Below are positions 26,826-35,590 of a DNA stretch of 44,298 nucleotides, one piece after another (the stretch's first letter is position 1; every line of letters starts with the position of its first letter). The position numbers and the translations under genes are program-made. Under the pieces are notes generated by a model. That model was not told the DNA's origin. It searched no databases and was given only the letters and a program-made list of their open reading frames with translations. The stretch is from Actinomycetota bacterium (GTDB lineage: Bacteria; Actinomycetota; Geothermincolia; Geothermincolales; RBG-13-55-18): assembly GCA_028697145.1 (NCBI GenBank), contig JAQVFR010000029.1, positions 1 to 44,298 of the forward strand, read 5' to 3'.

Positions 26826-27662
26826 CTAATGATGGGGGCTGGCCCCGACCAGTGAAGCGCGTACGACGTAGCGGCAGGAGGGGTGGAAGGTGGGAGAGGG
26901 CCTGCCGTCCTCCGCACAACAGACGAAGGCGGTCAGCACGGGATTCGCGGTGGGGTCCACTATCCACATCTCCGTGTCGCGCACGACCCGGTCGTGACTC
27001 CAGGCGTACACGTAGTCCCTCCCTCCGTAGGTGAGTATGATCGCATCTCCTTCCCCCAGGTCGAAGAGGCTGTTGAAGGGGAACTCGATCTGGCCGCTGG
27101 CGTGGGCCATTATCACGAAATTTCCCCTGCCGGGGCGCCCCGTGCCCGGATAATGTCCGACTCCGAAGCCGATGACGCTTGCCACCCCCTGCGGATCAGT
27201 GCCCTCCACGACCTCCCCCTTGAAGGAAAAAGCGGGTATCTCCATGGTTATGCCGTCGCCGCGCGTGGTGAAGGAGACCTCCACGCCGTCCTTGAGGGCT
27301 TTCCCCTCCAGGTCCCCGGCCACTCCGGGCTCGAGGTAGAAAGAATACGCGGTGTCGGGGGCGAGGAGATTGTCGGGTACGAATATGCATTCCGACTCTC
27401 CGCTGACGTTGAAACCCACGGGCGGCTCGAAGCGCGCGGCCAGAACCAGGCTCTCGAGGTGCATGGGGCGGTCGAAGGAGAGCACCACCACGGTGTCCCT
27501 TCCCAGCCCCTCCCCCCCGGCGGGAGACAGGCGCAGGAGGCGCGGACCCGCCGTTTTTTCCTGGGCCGCCGCGAGAGGAGCGGCGGGGCACAACAGCGCC
27601 AGCAGGCAGAGCGCCGCCAACAGGGCGGCGGCATGCCTGAGAGGGATGCGTCCTCTTCTCAT
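26826..27662 (-). CDS. Secreted sortase with N-terminal Ig-like (Big_5) domain
   Basis: A 278-residue protein with an N-terminal signal peptide or anchor (about 10-32), an Ig-like domain at about 35-130 of the SbsA/Big_5 kind (LSPAGGEGLGRDTVVVLSFD, VPDNLLAPDTAYSFYLEPGV, EVSFTTRG), then a sortase domain. The latter has IPAFSFKGEVVEGTDP, GVGHYPGTGRPGRGNFVIMAH with the catalytic His, LTAFVCC in place of the usual LTLxTC (Cys near 248), and an Arg in SCRYVVRA. The fusion of sortase and Ig-like domain is unusual. The ATG at 27662 is chosen because it exposes the signal sequence; a longer frame to 27818 overlaps recG. No sorting-signal protein is in view. Confidence 0.82.
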   Translation of the reverse strand: MRRGRIPLRHAAALLAALCLLALLCPAAPLAAAQEKTAGPRLLRLSPAGGEGLGRDTVVVLSFDRPMHLESLVLAARFEPPVGFNVSGESECIFVPDNLLAPDTAYSFYLEPGVAGDLEGKALKDGVEVSFTTRGDGITMEIPAFSFKGEVVEGTDPQGVASVIGFGVGHYPGTGRPGRGNFVIMAHASGQIEFPFNSLFDLGEGDAIILTYGGRDYVYAWSHDRVVRDTEMWIVDPTANPVLTAFVCCAEDGRPSPTFHPSCRYVVRASLVGASPHH

Positions 27663-27799
27663 CCGGTACTCCGCATGCTCGTCAACATCCGACCCGCCTA
27701 TCAAGGATGATATCATCAACCGCTCCCGCCGCGGCAAAGGTCCGTCGACTCCGTGGCGCGCCTTGGCCGCTCGCGGCGCCTGGGCTTGCGGGCAGGAAT

Positions 27800-29923
27800 T
27801 CAGGCGCGGAAGAGCCACTCCAGGTTGTCGCGGAATCTTTCCTCCACCTCCAGGCGCAGCAGCAGGTGCTCTGGGCTGTCCAGTCCGGGGTCCATCTCCA
27901 CCAGCGCAAACGCGTCCGTGCGCGCCTGCTGGAGCAGGCGGAAGTCCCGTATGAGGCGGGCCACGCGCAGGTCCGGCATGCCGGACTGGCGGTTGCCGAA
28001 GAGTGAGCCTTCACCTCGGATCTCGAGGTCGGCCTCGGCGAGCTTGAAGCCGTCCGAGATCTCCGCGATGGCGCGCATGCGCCGCTGCGACTCCTCCGTG
28101 TCCGCGTCGAACACGAAGACGCAATGGGAGGGGTGCTCCCCGCGCCCCACCCTGCCGCGCAACTGGTGGAGCTGGGAAAGGCCGAAACGGTCCGCGTTCT
28201 CCACCATCATCACCGTGGCATTGGGCACATCGATACCCACCTCGATAACGGTGGTCGATACGAGAAGCTGGATATCGCCGCGGCGGAAGGCGGCCATGGC
28301 CTCGTCTTTGTCCGCTTTGGCCATCTGACCGTGCAGGATCCCGATGCGCGAGCCCGGGAACAGTCCGGCCAGCTCTTTAGCCTCCTTCTCCGCCGCCTTG
28401 GCCTCGACGGCGGGCGACGCGTCGACCAGGGGGCAGACCACGAAGGCCTGGCGTGACGAGGCCAGTTCCACGCGGATGAGCTCATACGCCTCCTCCCTGC
28501 CGCCGGGTCCGACCACCACCGTGCGCGTCCCCGCCCTGCCCGCCGGCAGCTCGTCCAGCACCGAGACCTCCAGGTCGCCGTAGAGGGTCAGGGAGAGGGT
28601 ACGGGGTATGGGCGTAGCGGTCATGATCAGCGTGTCCGGGTGGCTTCCCTTTTCCCTGAGGAGCGTCCTCTGGCGCAGACCGAAACGGTGTTGTTCGTCC
28701 ACGACCACGAGGCCCAGTCTCCCGAAGTCCACGCCCTCGGAGATGAGGGCATGGGTGCCCACGAGGATATCGACGGCGCCCTCGCGCGCGGCTTCCATTA
28801 TCTCCCTGCGCCTCGCGGCGGCGGTGTTGCCGGTGAGCAGCTCCACCCTTACTCCGCAAGCGTCCGTGAGCAGGGACGTTATATTCGCGAAGTGCTGTTC
28901 CGCCAGGACCTCGGTGGGGGCCATGATGGCTCCCTGGTAGCCGCTCTCCTGCGCCAGCAGCAAAGCCAGCAGCGCCACCACCGTTTTCCCCGAGCCCACC
29001 TCGCCCTGGAGCAGGCGGTTCATGGGACAGGGGCTGGACATGTCCTCGCTGATCTCCTCGAAGGCCTTTTTCTGGGCGCTCGTGAGCGGGAAGGGAAGCG
29101 ACGCTTTGAAGGACGCCAGCCGCTTTCCGGGGGGGGCGTGCGCGATGCCGGGCGTACCCGTCCTGAGGCGATGGCGACGCATGGCCAGGGCGACCTGCAT
29201 CACCAGGAGTTCGTCGTAGGCCATACGCTGGCGGGCGCGGTTGAGCCGGCCCGCTGAACCCGGAAAATGCATCTCGCGGATGGCCTGGGCGCGGTGGGGA
29301 TAGCCGTGCTTGAGCCGCAGCCCGTAGGGAATGTGGTCGGGGAGGTCTCCATACTGATCGAGGGCCCTCATGATAAGGCGCCGCAGCATGGCGGCGCTCA
29401 GCTTCTGGGTGGCCGGGTGCAGGGGGATGATGCGGCCCGTATGTACCGATCTCATGCCTGCCTCCGTTGAATCGTCCAGTATGTCGTAGGCGGGATTGAC
29501 CATCTGCAGCCGCCCGTAACGGTACTGCACCTTGCCCGAGAACGCCACCTCGATCCCGGGCTGCAGCTTGTCGGCATGGTAGGGCTGATTGAACCACACC
29601 CCGTATATGTACGCGGAACCGTCGAAGACGGCTACCAGAAGCACGCTGCGATTGCGCGAGATGCGGTTGAGCTCGGCGCTGCGCACCGTTCCCACGATAG
29701 TGGTCTCTTCCCCGATGCGCACGTCTCCTATCCTGGACAGCTTGCGCCTGTCCAGGTAGCGGCGGGGAAAGTGGTAGAGGAGGTCCTCCAGGCTGTGGAT
29801 ATCCATGGCATGAAGGTGTCGCAGGAAGCTCTTCCCTATACCGCTGACCGTGCTGACCGGCTCCCGCAATGCTCTCCAGTTTGCTCCCAGTTCCTCGACC
29901 CGGCGCTCCACCGCTGCAGGCAT
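27800..29923 (-). CDS. recG: ATP-dependent DNA helicase RecG
   Basis: Branched-DNA helicase that remodels stalled forks and Holliday junctions. The N-terminal wedge/OB domain (SGIGKSFLRHLHAMDIHSLE, PRRYLDR, GTVRSAELNR) precedes the two helicase domains: Walker A GEVGSGKTVVALLALL, the DEQH box VVDEQHRFG, TATPIPRTL, and motif VI with QLRGRVGRG. The end FRDNLEWLFRA is family-like. The ATG at 29923 gives 707 residues; an upstream TTG (29956) overlaps the fakA stop and has a poorer ribosome-binding site. The order asp23-fakA-recG is classic Gram-positive. Confidence 0.95.
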   Translation of the reverse strand: MPAAVERRVEELGANWRALREPVSTVSGIGKSFLRHLHAMDIHSLEDLLYHFPRRYLDRRKLSRIGDVRIGEETTIVGTVRSAELNRISRNRSVLLVAVFDGSAYIYGVWFNQPYHADKLQPGIEVAFSGKVQYRYGRLQMVNPAYDILDDSTEAGMRSVHTGRIIPLHPATQKLSAAMLRRLIMRALDQYGDLPDHIPYGLRLKHGYPHRAQAIREMHFPGSAGRLNRARQRMAYDELLVMQVALAMRRHRLRTGTPGIAHAPPGKRLASFKASLPFPLTSAQKKAFEEISEDMSSPCPMNRLLQGEVGSGKTVVALLALLLAQESGYQGAIMAPTEVLAEQHFANITSLLTDACGVRVELLTGNTAAARRREIMEAAREGAVDILVGTHALISEGVDFGRLGLVVVDEQHRFGLRQRTLLREKGSHPDTLIMTATPIPRTLSLTLYGDLEVSVLDELPAGRAGTRTVVVGPGGREEAYELIRVELASSRQAFVVCPLVDASPAVEAKAAEKEAKELAGLFPGSRIGILHGQMAKADKDEAMAAFRRGDIQLLVSTTVIEVGIDVPNATVMMVENADRFGLSQLHQLRGRVGRGEHPSHCVFVFDADTEESQRRMRAIAEISDGFKLAEADLEIRGEGSLFGNRQSGMPDLRVARLIRDFRLLQQARTDAFALVEMDPGLDSPEHLLLRLEVEERFRDNLEWLFRA

Positions 29924-29948
29924 ATCACTACCCCGTAAACGAGATGCC

Positions 29949-31535
29949 CTATTCAACCCCGAAGATGTAATGATAGACGGGCTGGCCGCCGTCTATGACC
30001 TCCACCTCCAGCCCCCTGTCCTCCAGCATTTCCATAATCTCCGCATGGTTCAGGCCGTGCGCCTCCTCGCCGATGATCATGCTCACGATCTCGTCATCCC
30101 TGTCCAGCATCTGCTCCAGCAGTGTCCTCGCCGCCTCGAGCGCGCCGGTCGCAGCCGAGACTATCTCGCCACGGAACAGCCCGATGAAGTTCCCTTTCTT
30201 GATCTTTCCAAGCTTCCCCTTGCTGTCGCGCACCGCCACGGTCACCGCCCCGGTCTTGACCCCCTCCAGGGCACGGGTCATCTTTTCGTGGTTTTCCTCG
30301 AGCCCGGCGCGGGGATCGAAGGCGACCAGGGCGGCGAAGCCCTCCGCGATGGAAACCGCCGGGATGACCTGGACCTTCTTCTCCGTCAGCTCCCTGGTCT
30401 GCTCGGCCGCGGGGATTATGTTCTTGTTATTGGGTATGAGCAGGATTGAGCCCTGGGGCAGCCCGTCTATGGCGTCCAGCATCTCGGCCGTGCTCGGGTT
30501 CATGCTCTGCCCCCCGTCCACGATGAAATCGACCCCCATGGAGCGCAGGATCTCCTTGATGCCGTCTCCCACCGCCACCGCGACCATCCCGATGGGCTTC
30601 TGTTCCCGCAGGGTTCGGGCGGAATCCACCTCCTCCACCTGTAGTTTCAGGTCGGTGATCTCCACGTCGCTGAGGCGGCCTGTACTGGAGGCCTCCTCGA
30701 TGACCTTGCCCAGCTGGTCGGTGTGCACGTGCACGCGATAGAGCTTGTCCCCTCCGACCACGAGCACGGAGCCGCCCAGGTCGTGCAGCAACTCGCGGAA
30801 GCGCTCCGCCTTGGAGTCCTTGCAGTGCAGGATGAACTGGGCCTCGTAGCGGAAATCCTCTACCTCGAGGCTTTCCAATACCGCCGCATGGCCGACCTCC
30901 TCCTCGATGAGCTGTAGCTCCTCGCCTGTAAGGTAGGAAAGGATGCCCTCGAAGATGGCCAGGAGCCCGCGCCCTCCCGCGTCGACCACTCCCGCGTCCT
31001 TGAGCACGGGCAGGAGTTCCGGGGTGTGCTCGAGGGTCTCCCGGGCTTTGAGAACGACGCAGGTAAACCACTCCTCCATGCTCACCTGGCCGTCCTTGCG
31101 GCGCATTCCTTCTTCGGAGGCCTCGCGCACCACGGTGAGGATGGTGCCCTCCACCGGTTTCATCACCGCACGGTAGGCCACCTCCGAGCCTCGGATAAGC
31201 GCCCCCGCCATTACCTCCACGTCCACCGCCTCGTTGTCCGCCATGACCTCGGTCATCCCCTTGAGGATCTGGGAGAGCACGACGCCCGAGTTGCCCCTTG
31301 CGCCCATGAGGGAACCGCGGGATATTGCCTGGCAGATGGCGGGCATGTCCCTGTTGGCGGAGGTGAGTATGGCCTCCTGCACGGCCTGCATGGTAAGGAG
31401 CATATTGGTGCCGGTGTCTCCGTCAGGCACCGGGAACACGTTCATGGCGTTTATCTCTTCCTTGTGAACCCTGAGGGCGCCGATGGACGCTTCGACGAGA
31501 CCGACGAGGTCCGCCGCCTCCAACCTTTCGACCAA
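29949..31535 (-). CDS. fakA: FakA/YloV family fatty-acid kinase
   Basis: A 528-residue kinase with an N-terminal DhaL domain holding the Mg-ATP site (NVFPVPDGDTGTNM, and SLMGARGNSGVVLSQILKG), a middle domain (about 220-330) and a C-terminal DegV-like domain (GDGIKEILRSMGVDFIVDGG, ILLIPNNKNIIPAAEQ). FakA phosphorylates a fatty acid held by FakB. The start is TTG at 31535 with GGGGGT upstream, 17 bases after asp23. A candidate FakB (21321-22169) and PlsX (22919-23932) lie within 10 kb. Divergence from rpmB is the usual Gram-positive arrangement. Confidence 0.92.
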   Translation of the reverse strand: MVERLEAADLVGLVEASIGALRVHKEEINAMNVFPVPDGDTGTNMLLTMQAVQEAILTSANRDMPAICQAISRGSLMGARGNSGVVLSQILKGMTEVMADNEAVDVEVMAGALIRGSEVAYRAVMKPVEGTILTVVREASEEGMRRKDGQVSMEEWFTCVVLKARETLEHTPELLPVLKDAGVVDAGGRGLLAIFEGILSYLTGEELQLIEEEVGHAAVLESLEVEDFRYEAQFILHCKDSKAERFRELLHDLGGSVLVVGGDKLYRVHVHTDQLGKVIEEASSTGRLSDVEITDLKLQVEEVDSARTLREQKPIGMVAVAVGDGIKEILRSMGVDFIVDGGQSMNPSTAEMLDAIDGLPQGSILLIPNNKNIIPAAEQTRELTEKKVQVIPAVSIAEGFAALVAFDPRAGLEENHEKMTRALEGVKTGAVTVAVRDSKGKLGKIKKGNFIGLFRGEIVSAATGALEAARTLLEQMLDRDDEIVSMIIGEEAHGLNHAEIMEMLEDRGLEVEVIDGGQPVYHYIFGVE

Positions 31536-31552
31536 TTATCGCACCCCCAGGT

Positions 31553-31909
31553 TCAATTGACCCTCACGCCCTGTACGTGCACCTGCACCTCGCCCACGCT
31601 GAGTCCCGTGGAGCTCTCTACCATGTATTTGACCTGTTCAATGAGGTTGTGGGCGACCTCGGCGATATTGATGCCGGCCTCAACGATCACGTAAAGGTCG
31701 AAGCTCACCGCGTCACCATCACGCTTGAGCCTTACCCCTTTTCGCAACGATTCCCTTCCCAGGAGCTCAGCGACGCCCTCCTGAAAGCTCTGGCTCGCCA
31801 TGCCCACGATGCCGTAACATCGCGTGCAGGTGAGGCCGGCCAGGTCGGCGAGGACGTCATCGCTGATGCTTATCTTGCCCAGCTCGTTATGGATGTTATT
31901 CTCCTCCAT
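31553..31909 (-). CDS. Asp23/Gls24 family protein
   Basis: A 118-residue Asp23 (alkaline shock protein) family member, normally membrane-associated through AmaP in Staphylococcus, with a role in envelope stress. The conserved blocks are CYGIVGMASQSFQEGVAELLG, FDLYVIVEAGINIAEVAHNL and the C-terminal VGEVQVHVQGVRVN. The ATG has GGAGAGGG upstream. It is first in asp23-fakA-recG, divergent from rpmB, and there is a -10 box (31950-31955) just upstream. Confidence 0.92.
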   Translation of the reverse strand: MEENNIHNELGKISISDDVLADLAGLTCTRCYGIVGMASQSFQEGVAELLGRESLRKGVRLKRDGDAVSFDLYVIVEAGINIAEVAHNLIEQVKYMVESSTGLSVGEVQVHVQGVRVN

Positions 31910-31949
31910 TATCCCTCTCCGGGTTCGACAGCCGATACGGATTAGAACG

Positions 31950-31983
31950 ATTATAACAACCGGCGATGACCATATACTATAAT
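31950..31983. promoter_or_regulatory. Divergent promoter pair between asp23 and rpmB
   Basis: Two perfect TATAAT boxes point in opposite directions: on the minus strand at 31955-31950 toward asp23-fakA-recG, and on the plus strand at 31978-31983 toward rpmB. Only 22 bases separate them, and the -35 regions are weak and overlap, so expression of the two units may be linked. Confidence 0.55.
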
Positions 31984-32067
31984 CCAGCGGCCGGTAAAAG
32001 GTAACAGCAGGTTGTATGCGGCATGGGGTTCTGGTAACATACAGCCGTATGCTTTGAGGAGGTATAG

Positions 32068-32256
32068 ATGTCCAGGATATGCGAGGTATGCGGTAAGAAG
32101 CCCGATTTCGGGTTTAACGTGAGCCACTCCCACCGCAAGACGAAGCGGCGGTGGAACCCGAACATCCAGAAGATCAGGGTCATCGCGGACGGCAGACCCA
32201 CTCACATGAACGTGTGCACGAAGTGCATGAAGGCGGGCAAGGTAGACCGTTACTAA
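32068..32256 (+). CDS. rpmB: 50S ribosomal protein L28
   Basis: One of only a few plus-strand genes. The 62-residue protein has the family start MSRICEVCGKKPDFGFNVSH, with cysteines at CEVC and CTKC suggesting the zinc-binding (C+) form, and the TKRRWNPNIQKIRV core. It is the isolated, divergent rpmB seen opposite asp23-fakA-recG in Gram-positive genomes. The ATG follows GAGGAGG and the gene ends in its own terminator. Confidence 0.96.
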   Translation: MSRICEVCGKKPDFGFNVSHSHRKTKRRWNPNIQKIRVIADGRPTHMNVCTKCMKAGKVDRY

Positions 32257-32268
32257 AGAACGAGACAA

Positions 32269-32299
32269 GGGAGCGGGGCCTCTAGTTCCCGCTCCCTTT
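32269..32299 (+). terminator. Terminator after rpmB
   Basis: Perfect nine-base-pair GC stem (32269-32277 with 32288-32296), ten-base loop, then TTT. The U-run is short. Just beyond it a second GC hairpin (32323-32330 with 32344-32351) lies before the convergent lipoprotein gene. Confidence 0.6.
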
Positions 32300-32368
32300 G
32301 CGTTGTCCCGGTCTCAGCGAGCGGGCGCGGGGCGGCGACCGCTCCGCGCCCCGTGGCGCCGGCCCGCC

Positions 32369-32959
32369 TTAACTCTCCAGCTTCTTGTCGAGCTTGATCT
32401 GGTCGGCTTCCTTGACCAGCTTGTCACCCAAGCTTCCGTATTCCTCGATCTTCTCGTATTCCTCGCTCTCCATGAACATGGAGATGATATCGATGTCCTG
32501 GCCCTGCGCCATGGCCGCGAGCGCGTCGATCAGGCTGCCTACCAGCTGGCGGATATTTACCTGCTGCTCCGTGTAAGCCTCCACGGCCTCTATCCTCTTG
32601 GAGGCATAGTCCTTGTAATCCTGGACGCCCTCCAGGGCCAGTATCTTCTCGTATTCCGCCTTGGCGGCCTCGAGGTCGCTGTCGATGCCGTCGAGGATGC
32701 CATCCACTTCCTCCTGCATGGCCTGCCCCGCCTCACCGCTGATGGCGGACATATCACCGCTTATAGCGGCGGACCCCAGCTCGGTCTGCAGGTTCTCGAG
32801 TTCCTCCCCCTTGAGCTTGGCATCAGACATGTACTTGTCCCCGGCCGTCATAAACTCTTTGGCGTCGTCCTTGTTGGCATCGCCGCCGCACCCTGCCACG
32901 AAAGCCAGCATCGACAGGGAGAGAGCGGTGATAATAATGACCACCACTGCCTTTCTCAT
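32369..32959 (-). CDS. Lipoprotein of unknown function
   Basis: A 196-residue protein with an N-terminal signal sequence MRKAVVVIIITALSLSMLAF and lipobox VAGC (Cys near residue 24), so it is a lipid-anchored extracytoplasmic protein. The mature part is acidic and helical, with repeated Glu/Lys heptads and a Ser/Gly/Met patch, and no recognisable enzyme motif. The ATG at 32959 has AGGAGGT upstream; an in-frame start at 33019 would bury the signal sequence. It is alone between rpmB (convergent) and the phosphodiesterase gene. It resembles other tether-type lipoproteins but no family can be named. Confidence 0.8.
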   Translation of the reverse strand: MRKAVVVIIITALSLSMLAFVAGCGGDANKDDAKEFMTAGDKYMSDAKLKGEELENLQTELGSAAISGDMSAISGEAGQAMQEEVDGILDGIDSDLEAAKAEYEKILALEGVQDYKDYASKRIEAVEAYTEQQVNIRQLVGSLIDALAAMAQGQDIDIISMFMESEEYEKIEEYGSLGDKLVKEADQIKLDKKLES

Positions 32960-33112
32960 TACCTTACCTCCTGTTGAAGTCCCTCTCCTTACGCTTTCCA
33001 ATAAGTAGTATTCAACCAAGGCGCCGGTTTTCCTCTTTAGGTGGTTTCGATGCCCCTTTCATCGCACCGGTTCCACCTCGAACCGCGCCGCTGGATATCC
33101 GCCATGCCACGA

Positions 33113-33664
33113 TCACCGCAAGGCGCGCGGGGGAAGGGAGCTGCCGTCCCTGATGTCGTAGAGCGTCACCTCTCCCTCCCGCAATATCGCAACCGATGGT
33201 ACCCCGTCACCCTTGGGCAGGGACGGGCTGCCCGGATTGCACACGAGCATGGATCCGTGCTCCCAGGTGCCGCGTGCGTGGGTATGCCCCCTTACCAGCA
33301 GGTCGGCACCATACCCTTGCGCCAGCTCCACCAAGGCGGCGTGATCCATGCCATCCCCGTGGGTCACCATGATGTTCAGCCCCTCCAGGCGGCAGAAAAA
33401 ATAAGGGGACATGATGGGTGCCCGCAAGGCGAGTTGATCGACCTCCGAATCGCAATTGCCGCGAGCGTGCAGGATGGGTACGGCGCACTCGTTCATCTCC
33501 CGGGCGAGCTCCCGGGGATCGTAGGTGGGAAGCACCGGGTTGAAGGCGCCGTGATAGAGGTGGTCGCCCGCGTGCAGGATCAACTCGCACGAACCCAGGA
33601 TCTCCATGGCCCGCCGCCACGCCGCCGCATCGCCGTGCGTATCGCTTATCATCCCTACCATCAT
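33113..33664 (-). CDS. Calcineurin-type metallophosphoesterase (YfcE/MJ0936 family)
   Basis: A 183-residue small phosphodiesterase of the two-metal fold: metal ligands in GMISDTHGD, LILHAGDHLYHG, HARGNCDSE, MVTHGDG and the HTHARG block near the end. Family members hydrolyse phosphodiesters such as 2',3'-cAMP or bis-p-nitrophenyl phosphate in vitro; the in vivo substrate is usually unknown. Start ATG 33664 has a GGAAG site; a second ATG follows directly. Two TATAAT boxes lie upstream, so it is probably its own unit behind the thi operon. Confidence 0.88.
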   Translation of the reverse strand: MMVGMISDTHGDAAAWRRAMEILGSCELILHAGDHLYHGAFNPVLPTYDPRELAREMNECAVPILHARGNCDSEVDQLALRAPIMSPYFFCRLEGLNIMVTHGDGMDHAALVELAQGYGADLLVRGHTHARGTWEHGSMLVCNPGSPSLPKGDGVPSVAILREGEVTLYDIRDGSSLPPRALR

Positions 33665-33733
33665 CTCTCGAACTTCCTTTCGCCACAGGGGAGCGATCCC
33701 CGATACGTCTCCGCGTCGCAACCGCTGCGTCGC

Positions 33734-33776
33734 ATTATAGCCTTATACGTTCTACCCTGCATTATAGTTACGGGGC
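33734..33776 (-). promoter_or_regulatory. Two tandem -10 boxes upstream of the phosphoesterase gene
   Basis: Perfect TATAAT on the minus strand at 33739-33734 and again at 33776-33771, 37 bases apart, both followed by GC. -35 elements are weak. Suggests two start sites for the phosphoesterase gene. Confidence 0.4.
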
Positions 33777-33798
33777 TGCGGGCTAACGCGCCCGGGGA

Positions 33799-34590
33799 TC
33801 AGGGCTCCGGGCGCGGGTTCACCGGCCCGGAGCCCCTGCCGATATCCAGGGAGCTGCGCAGGGCGCGCACCACGTCACTCTTCGCTCTTCTCGCCGCGCC
33901 CAGGGGGTCTTCTCCCAGGGCCAGGTAGGCCGCCATGGCCGCCGAGAGCATGCAGCCCGTGCCGTGGGTATTCTCGGTGTCTACGCGCGGCAGAGACAGG
34001 GTGACGAACTCGCTTCCATCGTAGAAGACGTCCACCGCCTCCGCCGAGCCCGGCAGGTGGCCGCCCTTGACGAGCACGCATTCCGGCCCCATCTCCCGGA
34101 TGCGGGCGGCCGCCTCCCTCATCCCCTCCAGGTCGCCGATCTCCCCGCCCAGCAGCAGGGAAGCCTCCGCGAGGTTGGGGGTGACCACGGTCGCCAGAGG
34201 GAACAGCTCCTCCGCTATGGTCTCTATCCCCCCGCCGTCGAGGAGCGAATGGCCGCTGGTGGAGACGGCTACCGGGTCCACCACCAGGCGCTTGATGCCC
34301 CTCTCCGTAACCACCTCCGAGACGGCCCGGATGATCGCCGCGCTGGCGAGCATGCCCGTCTTCGCTCCCGCGACCTCGAAGTCGTCGAGGACCGCCTCCA
34401 GTTGCGACACCACTACCTCCACCGGCAGGTCGAAGCGCGAGACAACGCCCATGGTGTTCTGCGAGGTGACGCTGGTGATGGCGCAAGTACCGTGCACGCC
34501 GCACAAGTGAAAGGTCTTGATGTCGGCCTGGATTCCGGCCCCACCCCCGGAATCGGATCCGGCGACGGTTAGGGCCACCGCTGAGCGCAT
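33799..34590 (-). CDS. thiD: Hydroxymethylpyrimidine/phosphomethylpyrimidine kinase ThiD
   Basis: Phosphorylates HMP and HMP-P to HMP-PP, the pyrimidine precursor of thiamine. Ribokinase-fold protein of 263 residues with [19 protein letters not shown] at the N-terminus, [13 protein letters not shown], the [12 protein letters not shown] region, and the [18 protein letters not shown]/Mg motif. It lies two bases after thiL in the riboswitch-controlled operon and is its last gene; a GC hairpin (33788-33814) spans its stop codon. Confidence 0.95.
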   Translation of the reverse strand: MRSAVALTVAGSDSGGGAGIQADIKTFHLCGVHGTCAITSVTSQNTMGVVSRFDLPVEVVVSQLEAVLDDFEVAGAKTGMLASAAIIRAVSEVVTERGIKRLVVDPVAVSTSGHSLLDGGGIETIAEELFPLATVVTPNLAEASLLLGGEIGDLEGMREAAARIREMGPECVLVKGGHLPGSAEAVDVFYDGSEFVTLSLPRVDTENTHGTGCMLSAAMAAYLALGEDPLGAARRAKSDVVRALRSSLDIGRGSGPVNPRPEP

Positions 34591-34592
34591 CC

Positions 34593-35573
34593 CTACCCCT
34601 CCTTGAAGTGCTCGTAGCCCACGCGGTCGGTGTCGAGCCGTTTCCCCGCGGCGTCGAGCACGCGCACCTCATTCCCCTCCGTTATCCTCCCGACGACGCT
34701 GAGCCCCAGCCCGTCCCGGAGGGAGGGCGCCCTGTCCGCATCCGCCACCAGGATGAGTTCGTAATCCTCCCCCCCGAAGAGGGCCGCGCGGCGCGCGTCC
34801 TCGCCGAGCTCCAGCGCGGTGGCCTCCGCGTCGCCCGAAATGGGCACCTCCTCGATGAAGACCTCCGCCCCCACCCCGCTCTCCTCGCAGATGTGGCCGA
34901 GGTCTCGCAGCAGGCCGTCGCTGACGTCGATGGCAGAGGTCGCGCCCATCTCCAGCGCCTTCCCCCCTTCCCCTACGCGGGGACGGGGATAGAGGTGCCT
35001 GCGCGCGCAAACGTTGGAGTCGCTTCCGCCGCCCATGAGCCAGCGCAGGCCGAGATAGGAATCGCCGAGGGTCCCGGTGACCAGCACCGCCTGTCCCGGC
35101 CTGGCCGCATCGCGGGTGAGATACCTCTCGCCGGGTATGCTGCCGACGAGGGAGACCGAGATGAAGAGGCTCGCGGGCGAGCGTACGATGTCGCCGCCGA
35201 CCACGGCGCAGCCGAACTCCTCGCCGCAGTCAACCAGGCCGCGGTAGACCTCCTCCAGCGCCTCGACCTCGGCGTCGCCCCTGAGCCCCAGGACGACAAG
35301 GGCGAAGGACGGGGCGCCTCCCCCCATGGAGGCGAGGTCCGAGACGTTCACCGCCAGGGCCTTGTAGCCCAGGGAGTGCCAGGGGGTGTAAGCGGGGTCG
35401 AAGTGAACCCCCTCCACCACGGCGTCGGCGGTGTAGGCCCACAGCCCGCCCGCGCCGTCACGGATCACGGCGGTGTCGTCGCCGATGCCCCGCACCAGGC
35501 CCTCGCGCTCGCCCTCCAGCATGGCGCGGAGCCTCGCGATGATCCCGAACTCGCCGGCCTCCTCGACCCGCAA
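34593..35573 (-). CDS. thiL: Thiamine-monophosphate kinase
   Basis: Converts thiamine phosphate to thiamine pyrophosphate. AIR-synthase fold with [37 protein letters not shown] in parts, and [25 protein letters not shown]. The TTG at 35573 has GGGAGAGG upstream and gives 326 residues, placing the family motif EFGIIARL close to the N-terminus as in E. coli; an earlier GTG (35600) overlaps thiC. It lies between thiC and thiD. Confidence 0.93.
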   Translation of the reverse strand: MRVEEAGEFGIIARLRAMLEGEREGLVRGIGDDTAVIRDGAGGLWAYTADAVVEGVHFDPAYTPWHSLGYKALAVNVSDLASMGGGAPSFALVVLGLRGDAEVEALEEVYRGLVDCGEEFGCAVVGGDIVRSPASLFISVSLVGSIPGERYLTRDAARPGQAVLVTGTLGDSYLGLRWLMGGGSDSNVCARRHLYPRPRVGEGGKALEMGATSAIDVSDGLLRDLGHICEESGVGAEVFIEEVPISGDAEATALELGEDARRAALFGGEDYELILVADADRAPSLRDGLGLSVVGRITEGNEVRVLDAAGKRLDTDRVGYEHFKEG

Positions 35574-35590
35574 GAGCCCTCTCCCTTCCT

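Noticed and set aside
31951-32268. Minus-strand frame opposite rpmB
   Set aside because: It overlaps the well-supported plus-strand L28 gene and its promoter and has no family motif.
33788-33814. GC hairpin over the thiD stop as an intrinsic terminator
   Set aside because: The stem is perfect over eight pairs but there is no U-tract after it, so I do not call it a terminator.
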